A stretch of DNA of 64,000 bases from Oscillospiraceae bacterium (GTDB lineage Bacteria > Bacillota > Clostridia > Oscillospirales > Ruminococcaceae): positions 25,403 through 89,402 of the forward strand of contig JAAYCI010000085.1 in the NCBI GenBank assembly GCA_012729855.1, read 5' to 3'. Numbering within the stretch: the stretch's first letter is position 1; each line of letters begins with the position of its first letter. Shown here one piece after another: positions 1 through 9,348 of the stretch. The position numbers and the translations under genes were made by a program. The notes below the pieces were generated by a model, which worked only from the letters and a program-made list of their open reading frames with translations, was not told where the DNA came from and did not search any database.

Positions 1-384
1 GGAAAAGTGCGCCGTATCGCTAATGGGCCGCTCGCCAATGACGATGTCGGCCTTTTCGTCCAGAATGGGCCGCACCAGTTTTTCAATGTCGGCGCCGCAG
101 TACTGGTTGTCGGCGTCGGTGTTCACAATGATGTCGGCCCCCAGCCGCAGGCAGGCGTCCAGCCCGGCCATGAAGCCACGGGCCAGGCCCTTGTTGCGGT
201 TGAAGCTGACGATGTGGTGCACGCCCAGCTCCCGCGCCACCCGCACGGTGTCGTCCCCGCTGCCGTCGTTTATAATGAGATACTCAATCTCATCGATGCC
301 ATCAATCCGGCGTGGCAGGTCGGCAAGTGTTTGAGGCAGGGTGTCCTGCTCATTGTAGCAGGGAATCTGGATGATCAGTTTCAC
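1..384 (-). CDS. Family 2 glycosyltransferase, N-terminal part (runs off the window)
   Basis: This is the first 128 residues of a GT-A fold glycosyltransferase of the dolichol-phosphate-mannose/polyisoprenyl type, which would move a sugar from a nucleotide donor to a lipid or glycan. The N-terminus has the nucleotide-binding start [10 protein letters not shown], then NDGSGDD (about residues 39-45) and the metal-binding NTDADNQ (about 88-94). The GTG start at 384 is chosen because AAGGAGG sits 6 nt upstream (391-397). It begins 16 nt after the stop of the UDP-glucose dehydrogenase gene, so the two are probably cotranscribed. The C-terminus lies outside the window, so a trailing membrane domain cannot be excluded. 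Acceptor unknown. Confidence 0.85.
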   Translation of the reverse strand, partial: MKLIIQIPCYNEQDTLPQTLADLPRRIDGIDEIEYLIINDGSGDDTVRVARELGVHHIVSFNRNKGLARGFMAGLDACLRLGADIIVNTDADNQYCGADIEKLVRPILDEKADIVIGERPISDTAHFS

Positions 385-400
385 AGCCAGCCTCCTTCTC

Positions 401-1702
401 CTACTCTGTCACGGCCGGCCGGCCGATAGAATCGTAGGTAATGCCGGTGCCCACAAAGCGCCCCGGGTCGTAGCAATTGCGGCCGTCCAACACCAGCGGC
501 GTAGCCATCAGCTGTTTGTATTTCAAGATATCAAAGTGCTTCACATCGTCCCACTCGGTCATGATCAGGCAAAGGTCTGCCCCGGTGATGGCCTCTTCTA
601 TTGTGGCACAATAACTGATCTGGTAGGGATACACCTTGCGGAAATTATCTTGGGCCACCGGGTCCCAGGCGCGCACCACCGCGCCGGAGCTCAGCAGCGT
701 GGCCACGTTGCCCAGCGACGGCGCACTGCGTAGGTCGTCGGTATCCGGCTTGAAGGCCAGGCCCAGCAGTGCCACGGTTTTGTCCTCCAGGTCATCGATA
801 TACCGGCGTGATTTATACAGCAGCCGCGCTTTCTGCCGCTCGTTTACCTCAATGGCGGCCTTCACCGTCTTGATGTCCTTGTCGAACTGGTTGGCGGTGA
901 AGTGCAGGGCCAGCGTGTCTTTGGGAAAGCAGGAGCCGCCATAGCCGATGCCGGCCCGCAAAAACTTATCGCCGATGCGGGGATCCATGCCCATGCCGCA
1001 GGCCACGTCGTCCACATTGGCGCCCACCTGTTCGCACAGGTTGGCAATCTCATTGATATAAGAGATTTTCAGGGCCAAAAAGTCGTTAGAGGCGTATTTG
1101 ATCATCTCGGCGCTGTTGCGGTCGGTGGTCAGGATGGGCTGGTTGAAGGGGCCGTAAATCTCCCGTAGCACCGCCTCACTGTGCGCATCCTGCACACCAA
1201 TAACGATGCGGGCGGCGGTCATGGTGTCCCGCACGGCGCTGCCCTGGGAGAGGAACTCCGGGTTGGAGACCACCGCCACCGATACAGGCGCTTTTAAATA
1301 GCGCTTCAAAAGGTTTTCCACCCGGTCGTTGGTGCCCACCGGCACGGTGGACTTCACCACCACCACGCAGTCCTGTTGCACACACTCGGCAATTTGCTTG
1401 ACGGCGGTGAACACATACTTTAAGTTGGCCGAGCCGTCCGGCTGGTCGGGCGTGCCAACGGCCACAAAAATCGCCGCGGCGTCCCGGTAGGCGGCGCGGT
1501 GGTCGGTGGTATAGTTCAGGCGTTCAGCGTGCGCGGCCATCATCTCCTCCAGCCCCGGCTCATACAGCGGGCATATGCCATCCCGCAAGAGGGCAATGCG
1601 GTCCTCGTCCACGTCCAGGCAGGTCACCTCGTGCCCCACACTGGCCAGGCACACGGCGGTCACCAGCCCCACATAACCCACGCCTACCATCGTCAATTTC
1701 AT
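401..1702 (-). CDS. ugd: UDP-glucose 6-dehydrogenase
   Basis: It oxidises UDP-glucose to UDP-glucuronate with two NAD+ in the cytosol, supplying precursor for surface polysaccharide. The 433-aa length is normal. Residues 7-12 form the Rossmann motif [20 protein letters not shown] (about 146-159) and IKYASN (about 201-206) are family signatures; the catalytic cysteine is C258 in [12 protein letters not shown]. An upstream in-frame start would add 12 residues, but the ATG at 1702 has GAGG spaced correctly and puts the Rossmann motif at its usual place. It lies between the GT39-like membrane gene and the GT2 gene on the same strand, pointing to a surface-glycan operon. A GDP-mannose dehydrogenase is less likely given the sequence signatures. 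Confidence 0.93.
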   Translation of the reverse strand: MKLTMVGVGYVGLVTAVCLASVGHEVTCLDVDEDRIALLRDGICPLYEPGLEEMMAAHAERLNYTTDHRAAYRDAAAIFVAVGTPDQPDGSANLKYVFTAVKQIAECVQQDCVVVVKSTVPVGTNDRVENLLKRYLKAPVSVAVVSNPEFLSQGSAVRDTMTAARIVIGVQDAHSEAVLREIYGPFNQPILTTDRNSAEMIKYASNDFLALKISYINEIANLCEQVGANVDDVACGMGMDPRIGDKFLRAGIGYGGSCFPKDTLALHFTANQFDKDIKTVKAAIEVNERQKARLLYKSRRYIDDLEDKTVALLGLAFKPDTDDLRSAPSLGNVATLLSSGAVVRAWDPVAQDNFRKVYPYQISYCATIEEAITGADLCLIMTEWDDVKHFDILKYKQLMATPLVLDGRNCYDPGRFVGTGITYDSIGRPAVTE

Positions 1703-1796
1703 CACATTTTCCTCAGTTCCCGGGTTGCAAACCCTCAAATGGGCGCAGGTGTCACATGGGCACCACGCGCTGTATCGCTGTCAATTGCGTCTGCTC

Positions 1797-3596
1797 TCAA
1801 GTAGCGGCGGGCACGCCCGCGCCGGCGGTTTCCGGCACTTCCGTTTCCCCGCGCGCCTCACTAAGCCAAGCGGCGCCCGCCTCCGACAACCGGCCCTCGT
1901 CCAGCGGCAGTGTGTACAGGAACAACCGTCCCTTGTCGCCCTCATACAGCGGGGTGTTAATCAGCAGATAATCGGCCTCGTCCAGCACGGCATACCCGGT
2001 TTCCAGCGGGTCTGCCACCAAAATTTTACCACCGTCTATTTTCCAGAAATCCACGATGCTCTGGATGCGGACAACAGAGCTGCCGGTGCCGTTCACCATG
2101 GTCACGTCCCGGTCGCGGTTGTCTATCTGCTCAAAGAAGGTTTGGGAGAAGCCAATGCCGCTGTTGGGCACAATGCGTTCGTTGAACACCGGGAATACCG
2201 TTACCAGGCCGTATACCAGCAGCAGGCTGGTAATGGCCATGGCGGCCTTTTTGCCGGCGAGCAGGATGGCCATGGCAATGCCCACGGTTATGGCCACGGC
2301 AAAATAAATCATCTCGGGGTTTTGCAGCGTGAAGTGTGCGATATCCGCTGTCACGATACTGTCGGTGACAAAAGGTATTTTCCGCGCCGGGCTGCCAATG
2401 CTGCCATAAAGCGAGAAGAAAGAGAATAGCAGCAGGAATACGCTGATAATCAGACTGGCAAGCACGTTCCGGGGTTTGGGTGTCTTGCCTATATTGCGGA
2501 ACATCACAATAAACCCGTTGATAAGCAGAATGATGACGAGATAGGTGATGTACCGCCCCAGCATATACAGCGAGGTATTCTGGTTGTAGTAGGCTTTGTC
2601 GCTGTGGCGCACCACAATAAAGCCAATGGCGCCGCTAATAAGAAAGGATAAAACCAGCAGACCATTGTACTTGGCCTTTATGGCGTCGGCAATGTATTCT
2701 TTGATGTTCAGCACCAGCGGCAACACAAAAGGGGCCATGCCCAGCAGCATATAGCCAATATACCACACCGCCCACTGGGCAAAGGGCGCCCCGCCGCCGG
2801 TACTGGCCTCGGGCGTGCGCGTTACAAAAAAAAGCATCTCATCTTTAAACGATTGCAGCACGCCCGGGTACAGGAAAACAAAGGCCAAAATTGCCGCTAT
2901 GGCCACCACGCCATAAATGGCCAGCAGCACCAGCCGCTCCACCACATGGAACATCGCCTTTGTGCGCTGCCGCTCGAACCAAAACAGCTTTAAAATAAGG
3001 TAAATGCCAATGGCGGCCATGGCCCCAATAGCCTGGTAGCGGGTAAGGAACATGATGGCTGCCAGCAGCCCATACCAAGCAAACAGCAGGTACACCTGCC
3101 ACTTTTTGCCAGCTAAGGGCTTGGAGACAAAATACACGCTGAGAATGATGAGCGGCAACAGCAGGTTTTCGCTGGAAATGTACTGGGGGTAGATCCAGTG
3201 GGAGGGCAGCAACAAGCTGAGCACACACAGCAGATAGCACTTGTTGCGGTCAAGCCAGCGCCGCGCAATCCAGAATATCGGGAAAATCACCGTGGAGGAG
3301 GCCGCCACGTTGATCAGTTTCATCACGGTAAAAAAGTTGGAAAACAGGAACGACGGCATCAACATGGCGGAATAGACCGGCGGGTAGTGCATGTTCAGCC
3401 CGCCCAAGCCTTTGAACATCAGGTGGGCGTTCACCTTGTACACCATCTCATCGCCCAGGAAGGTGGGCTCCTGCGAGCCGCGCAACACAAAATACTTCAG
3501 CACCACCGATGCAAGATAGATGATTACCAAAATAACGGCGCTGGTCAGCACCGGTTTGGTCCAATAGTTTTTAGCGCGTTGTCCCAATTTGCTCAT
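1797..3596 (-). CDS. GT-C (GT39/PMT-like) polytopic membrane glycosyltransferase
   Basis: A 599-aa integral membrane protein with roughly ten to twelve hydrophobic helices and a basic N-terminus. The first extracytoplasmic loop has the acidic pair of GT-C enzymes (FLGDEMVYKVNAH, about residues 42-54), and the MHYPPVYSAM segment that follows resembles PMT/ArnT-family proteins. Such enzymes transfer sugars from lipid-linked donors on the outer face of the membrane. The last ~100 residues are soluble. ATG at 3596 follows AGGAGG by 6 nt. It heads the ugd-GT2 gene group, which suggests cell-surface glycan or lipid-linked sugar assembly. Donor and acceptor cannot be read from sequence; a membrane protein of another function is possible. 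Confidence 0.75.
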   Translation of the reverse strand: MSKLGQRAKNYWTKPVLTSAVILVIIYLASVVLKYFVLRGSQEPTFLGDEMVYKVNAHLMFKGLGGLNMHYPPVYSAMLMPSFLFSNFFTVMKLINVAASSTVIFPIFWIARRWLDRNKCYLLCVLSLLLPSHWIYPQYISSENLLLPLIILSVYFVSKPLAGKKWQVYLLFAWYGLLAAIMFLTRYQAIGAMAAIGIYLILKLFWFERQRTKAMFHVVERLVLLAIYGVVAIAAILAFVFLYPGVLQSFKDEMLFFVTRTPEASTGGGAPFAQWAVWYIGYMLLGMAPFVLPLVLNIKEYIADAIKAKYNGLLVLSFLISGAIGFIVVRHSDKAYYNQNTSLYMLGRYITYLVIILLINGFIVMFRNIGKTPKPRNVLASLIISVFLLLFSFFSLYGSIGSPARKIPFVTDSIVTADIAHFTLQNPEMIYFAVAITVGIAMAILLAGKKAAMAITSLLLVYGLVTVFPVFNERIVPNSGIGFSQTFFEQIDNRDRDVTMVNGTGSSVVRIQSIVDFWKIDGGKILVADPLETGYAVLDEADYLLINTPLYEGDKGRLFLYTLPLDEGRLSEAGAAWLSEARGETEVPETAGAGVPAAT

Positions 3597-3635
3597 GTTT
3601 CCTCCTGTGGCCTGGGGTAGCGGTTTTACAGCTGT

Positions 3636-3752
3636 TCATGGCGCCCCGCAGCAGCACCAGCTTGATGAGCATCGAAACAAATACAAAGGCAACAGCCTCT
3701 TGGGTAAAGCGGGGCTTTCTTTGCTGGCAATCCGGGTTTTGGCATCGGCCAT
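3636..3752 (-). CDS. Possible 38-aa leader ORF upstream of the GT39-like gene
   Basis: Within the transcribed leader of the membrane glycosyltransferase there is an ATG at 3752 with a good ribosome site (GAGGGG, 5 nt spacing) opening 38 codons that end in a Cys-rich stretch. A neighbouring frame in the same stretch reads a hydrophobic segment (VAFVFVSMLIKLVLLRG), so this may instead be the frameshifted remnant of a small membrane protein. No homologue is recognised. Confidence 0.25.
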   Translation of the reverse strand: MADAKTRIASKESPALPKRLLPLYLFRCSSSWCCCGAP

Positions 3753-3822
3753 CCGCGCCCCTCTTTTGCCTGTCCGGTAGGTGGTTGTCCAAAGCACCGC
3801 CGTGCAATATTCTCAATTAATT

Positions 3823-3851
3823 AGAATACCAGATTCCTACGCACATTTCAA
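3823..3851 (-). promoter_or_regulatory. Sigma-A promoter for the surface-glycan genes
   Basis: On the minus strand, TTGAAA (3846-3851) and TATTCT (3823-3828) are separated by 17 nt, about 230 nt before the membrane glycosyltransferase start. The rest of the 343-nt gap holds the leader ORF and the carB terminator; nothing else is seen. Confidence 0.6.
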
Positions 3852-3877
3852 TGCGTTCGATGCTAAAAGCGGACAAA

Positions 3878-3925
3878 CCCGGTGCCTGCCGCCCCTTCTG
3901 CACAGGGGAGGCGGCAGGCACCGGG
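3878..3925 (-). terminator. Hairpin terminator after carB-dapF
   Basis: A perfect 16-bp inverted repeat (3878-3893 with 3910-3925, 16-nt loop) starts 15 nt after the carB-dapF stop. On the minus strand it is followed by only a short T stretch, so termination may be moderate. Confidence 0.6.
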
Positions 3926-3939
3926 CCGCTATGGGCCCG

Positions 3940-6900
3940 CTATATCTTCACTTCACCCTCGTATACCAAATCCACGCCGCCGGCCATGCGCACAGTGCCG
4001 TCTGTGCAGTAGCGCACCCGCATTTCGCCGCCCAGCAGTTTTACGGTGATGTCGGTGTCAATGGCGCAGATGCCGTTCAGCACCGCGGCCACCACGGCCG
4101 CGCAGGCGCCCGTGCCGCAGGCCCAGGTCTCGCCGTTGCCGCGCTCCCACACCCGCATGCGCAGGGTGGTTTCATCCAGCACCTGCACAAACTCGGCGTT
4201 CACCCGCTGGGGGAAGATGTCGGCCTCCTCAAACGCCCGGCCCTCGGTCTCCAGGTCCATGATATCCAGCGCGTCCACAAAGGCCACGGCGTGCGGGTTG
4301 CCCACGTTGATGCAGGTGATGTTATACCCCCGGCCAATATTCACCGGGTGGTCAACGATACGCTCGCCCGGCAGCATTACCGGGACATCGGCCGGGGCCA
4401 GTTTCACCTGGCCCATGTCTATGGCGGCGCGGTGCACCATGCCGTTCTGGGTGCTCAGCCACACCTGGCGAATGCCAAAGTCGGTCTCCACCGTGGCCTC
4501 TAACTTGCTAATAACGCCCCGCTCGTAGGCATATTTGGCCAGCAGGCGGGTGGCGTTGCCGGCGCTGCCGCCCGGGGTGCCGTCCAGGTTGTACATCACC
4601 ATTTTAAAGTCGGCCACAGTGCTGGGGTACAGCAGCACCACGCCCTCGCCGCCAATGCCGTAGTGGCGGCTGGCCAGGCGTATGGCAAGGCCCGCGGGGT
4701 TGTCTATCTGCTGGTCGCGGCAGTCGAAGCAAATGTAATCGTTGCCGGTGGCCTGCATTTTGGCAAACCGCAGCGCGTGGCGGGCGGTGCGGCGGCGGTT
4801 CAGGTCTATCAGCTCGATGTTCTGCTGGCTGTAGCGGCTCTCCATGCTGTCGGCCAGGGCCACGGCGGTGTCTATGGAGGTCAGGCAGGGAATGCCCTTC
4901 TCCACGGCCTTGCGGCGGATGCGCACGCCGTCGCGGGTGGGCAGGCGGCCTTTGCTGGAGGTGGACACCACATAGGCGATCCGGTCGGTCTCCATCAGCT
5001 GCAAAATCTCGTCGCTGCCGGTGGAGAGCTTGGCCACCTCAGTTACCGGCAGGCCGGCGGCCCGCAGTACCCCGGCGTTGCCCTCGGTGGCATACAGCGG
5101 GTGGCCCAGCTCCAAAAAGCGCTTGGCGGGGCCAAACAGCTCGCGCCGGTCGCTTTTCTTCACACTGAAGAACACGCCGCCGGGGCGGTCCATTTTATAG
5201 CCGGCGGCAATCAGGCCCTTGTACAGCGCCTCGCTTAAGGTAGAAGCCAGCCCCAGCACCTCGCCGGTGGATTTCATCTCGGGGCCCAGCGCGGTATCCA
5301 CGTCGGCCAGCTTTTCAAAGCTGAACACCGGCACCTTTACGGCCACATAGGGCGGGATGGGATACAGCCCGGTGCCGTAGCCCATGTCGGCCAGCTTTTC
5401 GCCCAGCATGGCGCGGGTGGCCAGGTCCACCATGGGCACGCCCGTTACCTTGCTGATATAGGGGATGGTGCGCGACGAGCGGGGGTTCACCTCGATGACA
5501 TATAGCTCGTCCTGAAAGATGAGGTACTGGATGTTGACCAGGCCCTTCACCTTGAGGCCCAGCGCCAGCGCGCGGCTGCAGTCCACCAGGCGTTTCAGCA
5601 TCACGTCGTCCACGTTCCAGCTGGGGTACACGGCAATGGAATCGCCCGAATGGACACCCGCGCGCTCCACGTGCTCCATCACGCCGGGAATCAAAATGTC
5701 CTCGCCGTCGCAGATGGCATCCACCTCAAGCTCGGTGCCCATCAGGTACTGGTCTATCAGTATGGGGTTTTGGATGCCCTGGGCCAGGATGATGGCCATA
5801 TATTCTTTTATATCTTCCGGCTCAAAGGCGATGATCATGTTCTGGCCGCCCAGCACGTAGGACGGGCGCAGCAGCACCGGGTAGCCCAGCTCGCCGGCGG
5901 CGCACAGGGCCTCATCGGTGTCCAGCACCGTTTGGCCGCGGGGCCGGGCGATGTCCAGCTCGGTCAGCAGGGCGTCAAAGCGCTCGCGGTCCTCGGCGGC
6001 GTCAATGCTGTCGGCCGGGGTGCCCAGGATGGTGATGCCCTGCTCCTGCAGGAAATTGGTGAGCTTGATGGCCGTTTGCCCGCCAAAGGCCACCACCACA
6101 CCCACCGGTTTTTCCACGGCCAGCACGCCCATCACGTCCTCGGGGGTCAGCGGCTCGAAGTAGAGGCGGTCGGCGGTGTCAAAGTCGGTGCTCACGGTCT
6201 CGGGGTTGTTGTTGACGATGACCACCTCGTACCCCTGCTTGCGCAGCGCCCACACGCAGTGTACGCTGGCGTAGTCAAACTCTATACCCTGCCCGATGCG
6301 GATGGGCCCGGAGCCAAATACCACCACGGTGTCCTTGGGGTTTGGCCGCCCGGCCAGGAATTCTTCGGCCTCGTTCTCGTCCTCGTAGGTGGCGTAGAAG
6401 TAGGGCGTCTCAGCGCGGAATTCGGCCGCGCAGGTGTCCACCATCTTGTACACCGGCAGGCGCGGGGCGGCCACCTTTTGGCCGCTCAGCTTTTCTATCA
6501 CCCGGTCGGGGAAGCCCATACGCTTGGCCTTCAGGTAAAGGGTATCGTCGATGGGGGCGGCAGCCAGCGCAGCCTCCATCTTGGCAATATTGTGCAGCTT
6601 GTTAATGAAGAAGCGGTCTATCGTGGTGATCTCGTGAATGGTCTCCACACTGATGCCCGCCTTGAGCGCGGCGTACAGGCAAAACAGGCGCTTGTCGTCC
6701 ACCTGGTATAAGCGCTGCTCCAGCGCGGCTTTGTCCAGCCCGGCAAAAAGGGGGTCGTTCAGGTCGTGCAGGCCAATTTCCGCGCCGCGCACGGCCTTCA
6801 TCATCGCCTCCTCAAAGGTGGCGCCAATGCTCATCACCTCGCCCGTGGCTTTCATCTGGGTGCCCAGGGTGCGCTGGGCGTACACAAACTTGTCAAACGG

Positions 6901-7983
6901 CCAGCGGGCCAGCTTCACCACCACATAGTCGATGGCGGGCTCGAAGCAGGCGCAGGTTTTGCCGCCGGTTACCAGGTTGGGCAGCTCGGGCAGGGTGTAG
7001 CCAATGGCTATTTTGGCCGCCACCCGGGCAATGGGGTAGCCGGTGGCCTTGCTGGCCAAAGCGGATGACCGGGACACGCGCGGGTTCACCTCAATAACGG
7101 CGTATTCAAAGCTTTCGGGGTGCAGGGCAAACTGGCAGTTGCAGCCGCCGGCAATGCCCAGGCTGTCAATGATCTTCAGCGCGGCCGAGCGCAGCATCTG
7201 GTACTCTTTGTCGGCCAGGGTAAGGGCCGGGGCCACCACCGTGCTGTCGCCGGTGTGCACGCCCACCGGGTCGATGTTCTCCATTGAGCAGATGGTGATG
7301 CAGTTGCCGGCGGAATCGCGCATCACTTCAAATTCTATTTCCTTCCAGCCGGAGATGCACTGCTCCACCAGTATCTGGTGGATGGGCGACATGGCCAGCC
7401 CCCGCCCCGCAATCTCGCGCAGCTCGTCCTCGTTGTCGGCCCGGCCGCCGCCGCTGCCGCCCATGGTAAAGGCCGGCCGCACGATGACCGGATAGCCGAT
7501 TTTTTTGGCAAAGGCCAGCGCGCCCTCCAGCTCCTCCGTCACGTCGCTGGGAATACAGGGCTGGCCTATGGCGGCCATGGCGTCCTTGAACATCTGGCGG
7601 TCTTCGGCTTTGTCTATCGCGTCGGGCTGGGTGCCCAGCAGGCGCACGTTGTGCTTTTCCAAAAAGCCCTCCCGCGCCAGCTGCATGGCAAAGGTGAGGC
7701 CCGTCTGCCCGCCCAGCGAGGGCAGGATGCTGTCCGGCTTTTCCTTTTCGATGATGCGCTTGAGCACCGGCAGGGTAAGCGGCTCGATGTAGATATGGTC
7801 GGCCATGTTTTCGTCGGTCATGATGGTGGCGGGGTTGGAGTTTACGAGGATGACCTCGATGCCCTCGGCCCGAAGCGCCTGGCAGGCCTGGGTGCCGGCG
7901 TAGTCAAACTCGGCCGCCTGCCCAATAACAATGGGCCCCGAGCCAATGACCAGTGTGCGCCTGATGTTCTTATCCAGCGGCAT
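3940..7983 (-). CDS. carB: Carbamoyl-phosphate synthase large subunit fused to a diaminopimelate epimerase-like domain
   Basis: One 1347-aa reading frame. Residues 1 to about 1065 are a full CarB with two ATP-grasp halves and an allosteric domain, which makes carbamoyl phosphate from bicarbonate, ammonia and two ATP for arginine and pyrimidines. From about residue 1070 it continues in frame into a complete DapF-fold domain (FAKMQATGNDYI onward, about 272 aa), normally LL- to meso-diaminopimelate epimerase for lysine and peptidoglycan. No stop and no Shine-Dalgarno sequence precede the internal Met1076, so one polypeptide is expected. The second catalytic Cys is present (C1289 in WACGTGA), but the first is Ala1141 (GGSAGNATR where MCGNAIR is usual). 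The start overlaps the end of carA by 14 nt. The fusion is seen directly; activity of the epimerase half is doubtful. Confidence 0.9.
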   Translation of the reverse strand: MPLDKNIRRTLVIGSGPIVIGQAAEFDYAGTQACQALRAEGIEVILVNSNPATIMTDENMADHIYIEPLTLPVLKRIIEKEKPDSILPSLGGQTGLTFAMQLAREGFLEKHNVRLLGTQPDAIDKAEDRQMFKDAMAAIGQPCIPSDVTEELEGALAFAKKIGYPVIVRPAFTMGGSGGGRADNEDELREIAGRGLAMSPIHQILVEQCISGWKEIEFEVMRDSAGNCITICSMENIDPVGVHTGDSTVVAPALTLADKEYQMLRSAALKIIDSLGIAGGCNCQFALHPESFEYAVIEVNPRVSRSSALASKATGYPIARVAAKIAIGYTLPELPNLVTGGKTCACFEPAIDYVVVKLARWPFDKFVYAQRTLGTQMKATGEVMSIGATFEEAMMKAVRGAEIGLHDLNDPLFAGLDKAALEQRLYQVDDKRLFCLYAALKAGISVETIHEITTIDRFFINKLHNIAKMEAALAAAPIDDTLYLKAKRMGFPDRVIEKLSGQKVAAPRLPVYKMVDTCAAEFRAETPYFYATYEDENEAEEFLAGRPNPKDTVVVFGSGPIRIGQGIEFDYASVHCVWALRKQGYEVVIVNNNPETVSTDFDTADRLYFEPLTPEDVMGVLAVEKPVGVVVAFGGQTAIKLTNFLQEQGITILGTPADSIDAAEDRERFDALLTELDIARPRGQTVLDTDEALCAAGELGYPVLLRPSYVLGGQNMIIAFEPEDIKEYMAIILAQGIQNPILIDQYLMGTELEVDAICDGEDILIPGVMEHVERAGVHSGDSIAVYPSWNVDDVMLKRLVDCSRALALGLKVKGLVNIQYLIFQDELYVIEVNPRSSRTIPYISKVTGVPMVDLATRAMLGEKLADMGYGTGLYPIPPYVAVKVPVFSFEKLADVDTALGPEMKSTGEVLGLASTLSEALYKGLIAAGYKMDRPGGVFFSVKKSDRRELFGPAKRFLELGHPLYATEGNAGVLRAAGLPVTEVAKLSTGSDEILQLMETDRIAYVVSTSSKGRLPTRDGVRIRRKAVEKGIPCLTSIDTAVALADSMESRYSQQNIELIDLNRRRTARHALRFAKMQATGNDYICFDCRDQQIDNPAGLAIRLASRHYGIGGEGVVLLYPSTVADFKMVMYNLDGTPGGSAGNATRLLAKYAYERGVISKLEATVETDFGIRQVWLSTQNGMVHRAAIDMGQVKLAPADVPVMLPGERIVDHPVNIGRGYNITCINVGNPHAVAFVDALDIMDLETEGRAFEEADIFPQRVNAEFVQVLDETTLRMRVWERGNGETWACGTGACAAVVAAVLNGICAIDTDITVKLLGGEMRVRYCTDGTVRMAGGVDLVYEGEVKI

Positions 7984-9055
7984 TGATGCCCACCTCCTCC
8001 ATCAAGCGTATAAACTGGTCAAACAGAAAGCCGGTGTCCTGGGGCCCGGCGTGGGCCTCGGGGTGGAACTGCACCGAAAAGCCGGGGAAGGTGGTGTATT
8101 CTATCCCCTCGTTGGTGTTGTCGTTGGCGTTCACAAACATCTGGCGGGCGCCCTCGGGCAGGCTGTCGCCCACCACGCAGTAGCCATGGTTCTGGCTGGT
8201 GATATAGACGCGCCCGGTTTCCAGGTGCTGGGCGGGCTGGTTGCCGCCGCGGTGGCCGTACTTCATCTTGCGGGTGCGGCAGCCATAGGCCAGGGCCATC
8301 AGCTGGTGCCCCAGGCAGATGCCCATCATGGGCACGCCGCTGTCGAACAGGGTGCGCACCTGCCGGATGATGCCGGGGTTGTCGGCGGGGTCGCCCGGGC
8401 CGTTGCTCAGCACAATACCCTGGGGCTTCAGCGCCAGCGCCTCGGCGGCCGGGGTGCCGGCCGGCACGGTGATCACCTCGCAGCCCCGGCGCACCAGCTT
8501 GCCGCGGATGTTGTTTTTTACGCCGAAGTCATACAGCACCACCCGGCGGCCTGCGCCCGCGCTGTGGCTCTGGCGGCAGGTTACCGCCTCCACTGCGCCG
8601 GCCACGGTGTAGCCGCGCAAGCGCTCCCACTGTTCGGCGCTCAGCTGCGGGTCATTCGTCAGGGCCGCGTTCATCACGCCCTGCTCGCGCACAATGCGGG
8701 TCAGGCGGCGTACGTCCACACCCTGCAGGCCCGGCACGCCCTGCCCGCGCAGCCAATCTTCCAGCCTGCCCTGGCTGCGGAAGTTGGAGGGTTCCTCACA
8801 CACCTCATGCACGATGTAAGCTGCCAAATGCGTGCCGTCGCTTTCAAACTCTTCGGGAATCACCCCGTAGTTGCCAATCATCGGGAAGGTGTGTATTACC
8901 ATCTGCCCGTAGTGGCTGGGGTCTGTCAGTGTTTGCAGGTAGCCGGTCATGCCGGTGGTGAACACCAGCTCCCCCACGGTGAAGCCGGCCTCGGCCCCAA
9001 AGCGCTGCCCGGCAAAAACCTGCCCGTCTTCCAGTATCAAATATCCTTGTCCCAT
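7970..9055 (-). CDS. carA: Carbamoyl-phosphate synthase small (glutaminase) subunit
   Basis: It hydrolyses glutamine and channels ammonia to CarB. The 361-aa length is normal: an N-terminal CPSase small-subunit domain (about 1-140) is followed by a class I glutamine amidotransferase. The nucleophile is C247 in GICLGHQ and the dyad is H331/E333 in QFHPEA. The dispensable-looking change GHRGGNQP for the usual GHRGANQP is the only oddity noticed. The ATG at 9055 lies just downstream of a recognisable promoter. It overlaps the carB start by 14 nt, typical of translational coupling. A likely ARG box upstream suggests control by ArgR, matching the nearby argCJBDF operon. Confidence 0.96.
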   Translation of the reverse strand: MGQGYLILEDGQVFAGQRFGAEAGFTVGELVFTTGMTGYLQTLTDPSHYGQMVIHTFPMIGNYGVIPEEFESDGTHLAAYIVHEVCEEPSNFRSQGRLEDWLRGQGVPGLQGVDVRRLTRIVREQGVMNAALTNDPQLSAEQWERLRGYTVAGAVEAVTCRQSHSAGAGRRVVLYDFGVKNNIRGKLVRRGCEVITVPAGTPAAEALALKPQGIVLSNGPGDPADNPGIIRQVRTLFDSGVPMMGICLGHQLMALAYGCRTRKMKYGHRGGNQPAQHLETGRVYITSQNHGYCVVGDSLPEGARQMFVNANDNTNEGIEYTTFPGFSVQFHPEAHAGPQDTGFLFDQFIRLMEEVGINAAG

Positions 9056-9096
9056 GCTGCCCCCTCTAAAAGGTTAAGAACGTTTTTCCATCCACC

Positions 9097-9126
9097 AGTT
9101 TACCCATTTGGGTGTACCGGCGTCAA
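9097..9126 (-). promoter_or_regulatory. carAB promoter
   Basis: Minus-strand TTGACG (9121-9126) and TAAACT (9097-9102) with an 18-nt spacer, about 40 nt before the carA start. AT-rich DNA immediately upstream carries a likely ARG box. Confidence 0.65.
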
Positions 9127-9160
9127 GCGCTATTCACACTATTTATAAATATACGCTAAT

Positions 9161-9178
9161 TATGTATAAAAATAAAGT
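9161..9178. promoter_or_regulatory. Candidate ARG box upstream of carAB
   Basis: TATGTATAAAAATAAAGT resembles the Bacillus-type ArgR/AhrC box (CATGAATAAAAATTCAAG), about 12 of 18 positions by eye. It lies 35 nt upstream of the carA -35. A weaker half-site (TATTCACAC) lies at 9131-9139 beside the -35. Confidence 0.45.
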
Positions 9179-9250
9179 TTTTTATAAAAATCCCTGCTGC
9201 GTATTGCCCCGCCGGGTGGTTGGATACAGAGCCGCGCGGGGCAGACCCTC

Positions 9251-9279
9251 TTGCACGCAGCCCCACGCGCTGATATAAT
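9251..9279 (+). promoter_or_regulatory. Promoter of the RsgI-like gene
   Basis: TTGCAC (9251-9256), 17-nt spacer, TATAAT (9274-9279) on the plus strand, giving a leader of about 60 nt before the ATG at 9349. Confidence 0.65.
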
Positions 9280-9348
9280 GATGGCACGTTTGGCCCCACA
9301 GGCGCGCTTAGCCATACGCCGCGCCCATTACAGACAAAGGTGGAAAGC

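Noticed and set aside
5650..6711. Long plus-strand open frame (353 codons) opposite carB
   Set aside because: Antisense shadow of the high-GC carB gene; composition is His/Gly/Val-rich noise with no domain or ribosome site.
9056..9348. Riboswitch upstream of carA
   Set aside because: The short AT-rich leader has promoter and ARG-box features but no aptamer-like conserved pairing.
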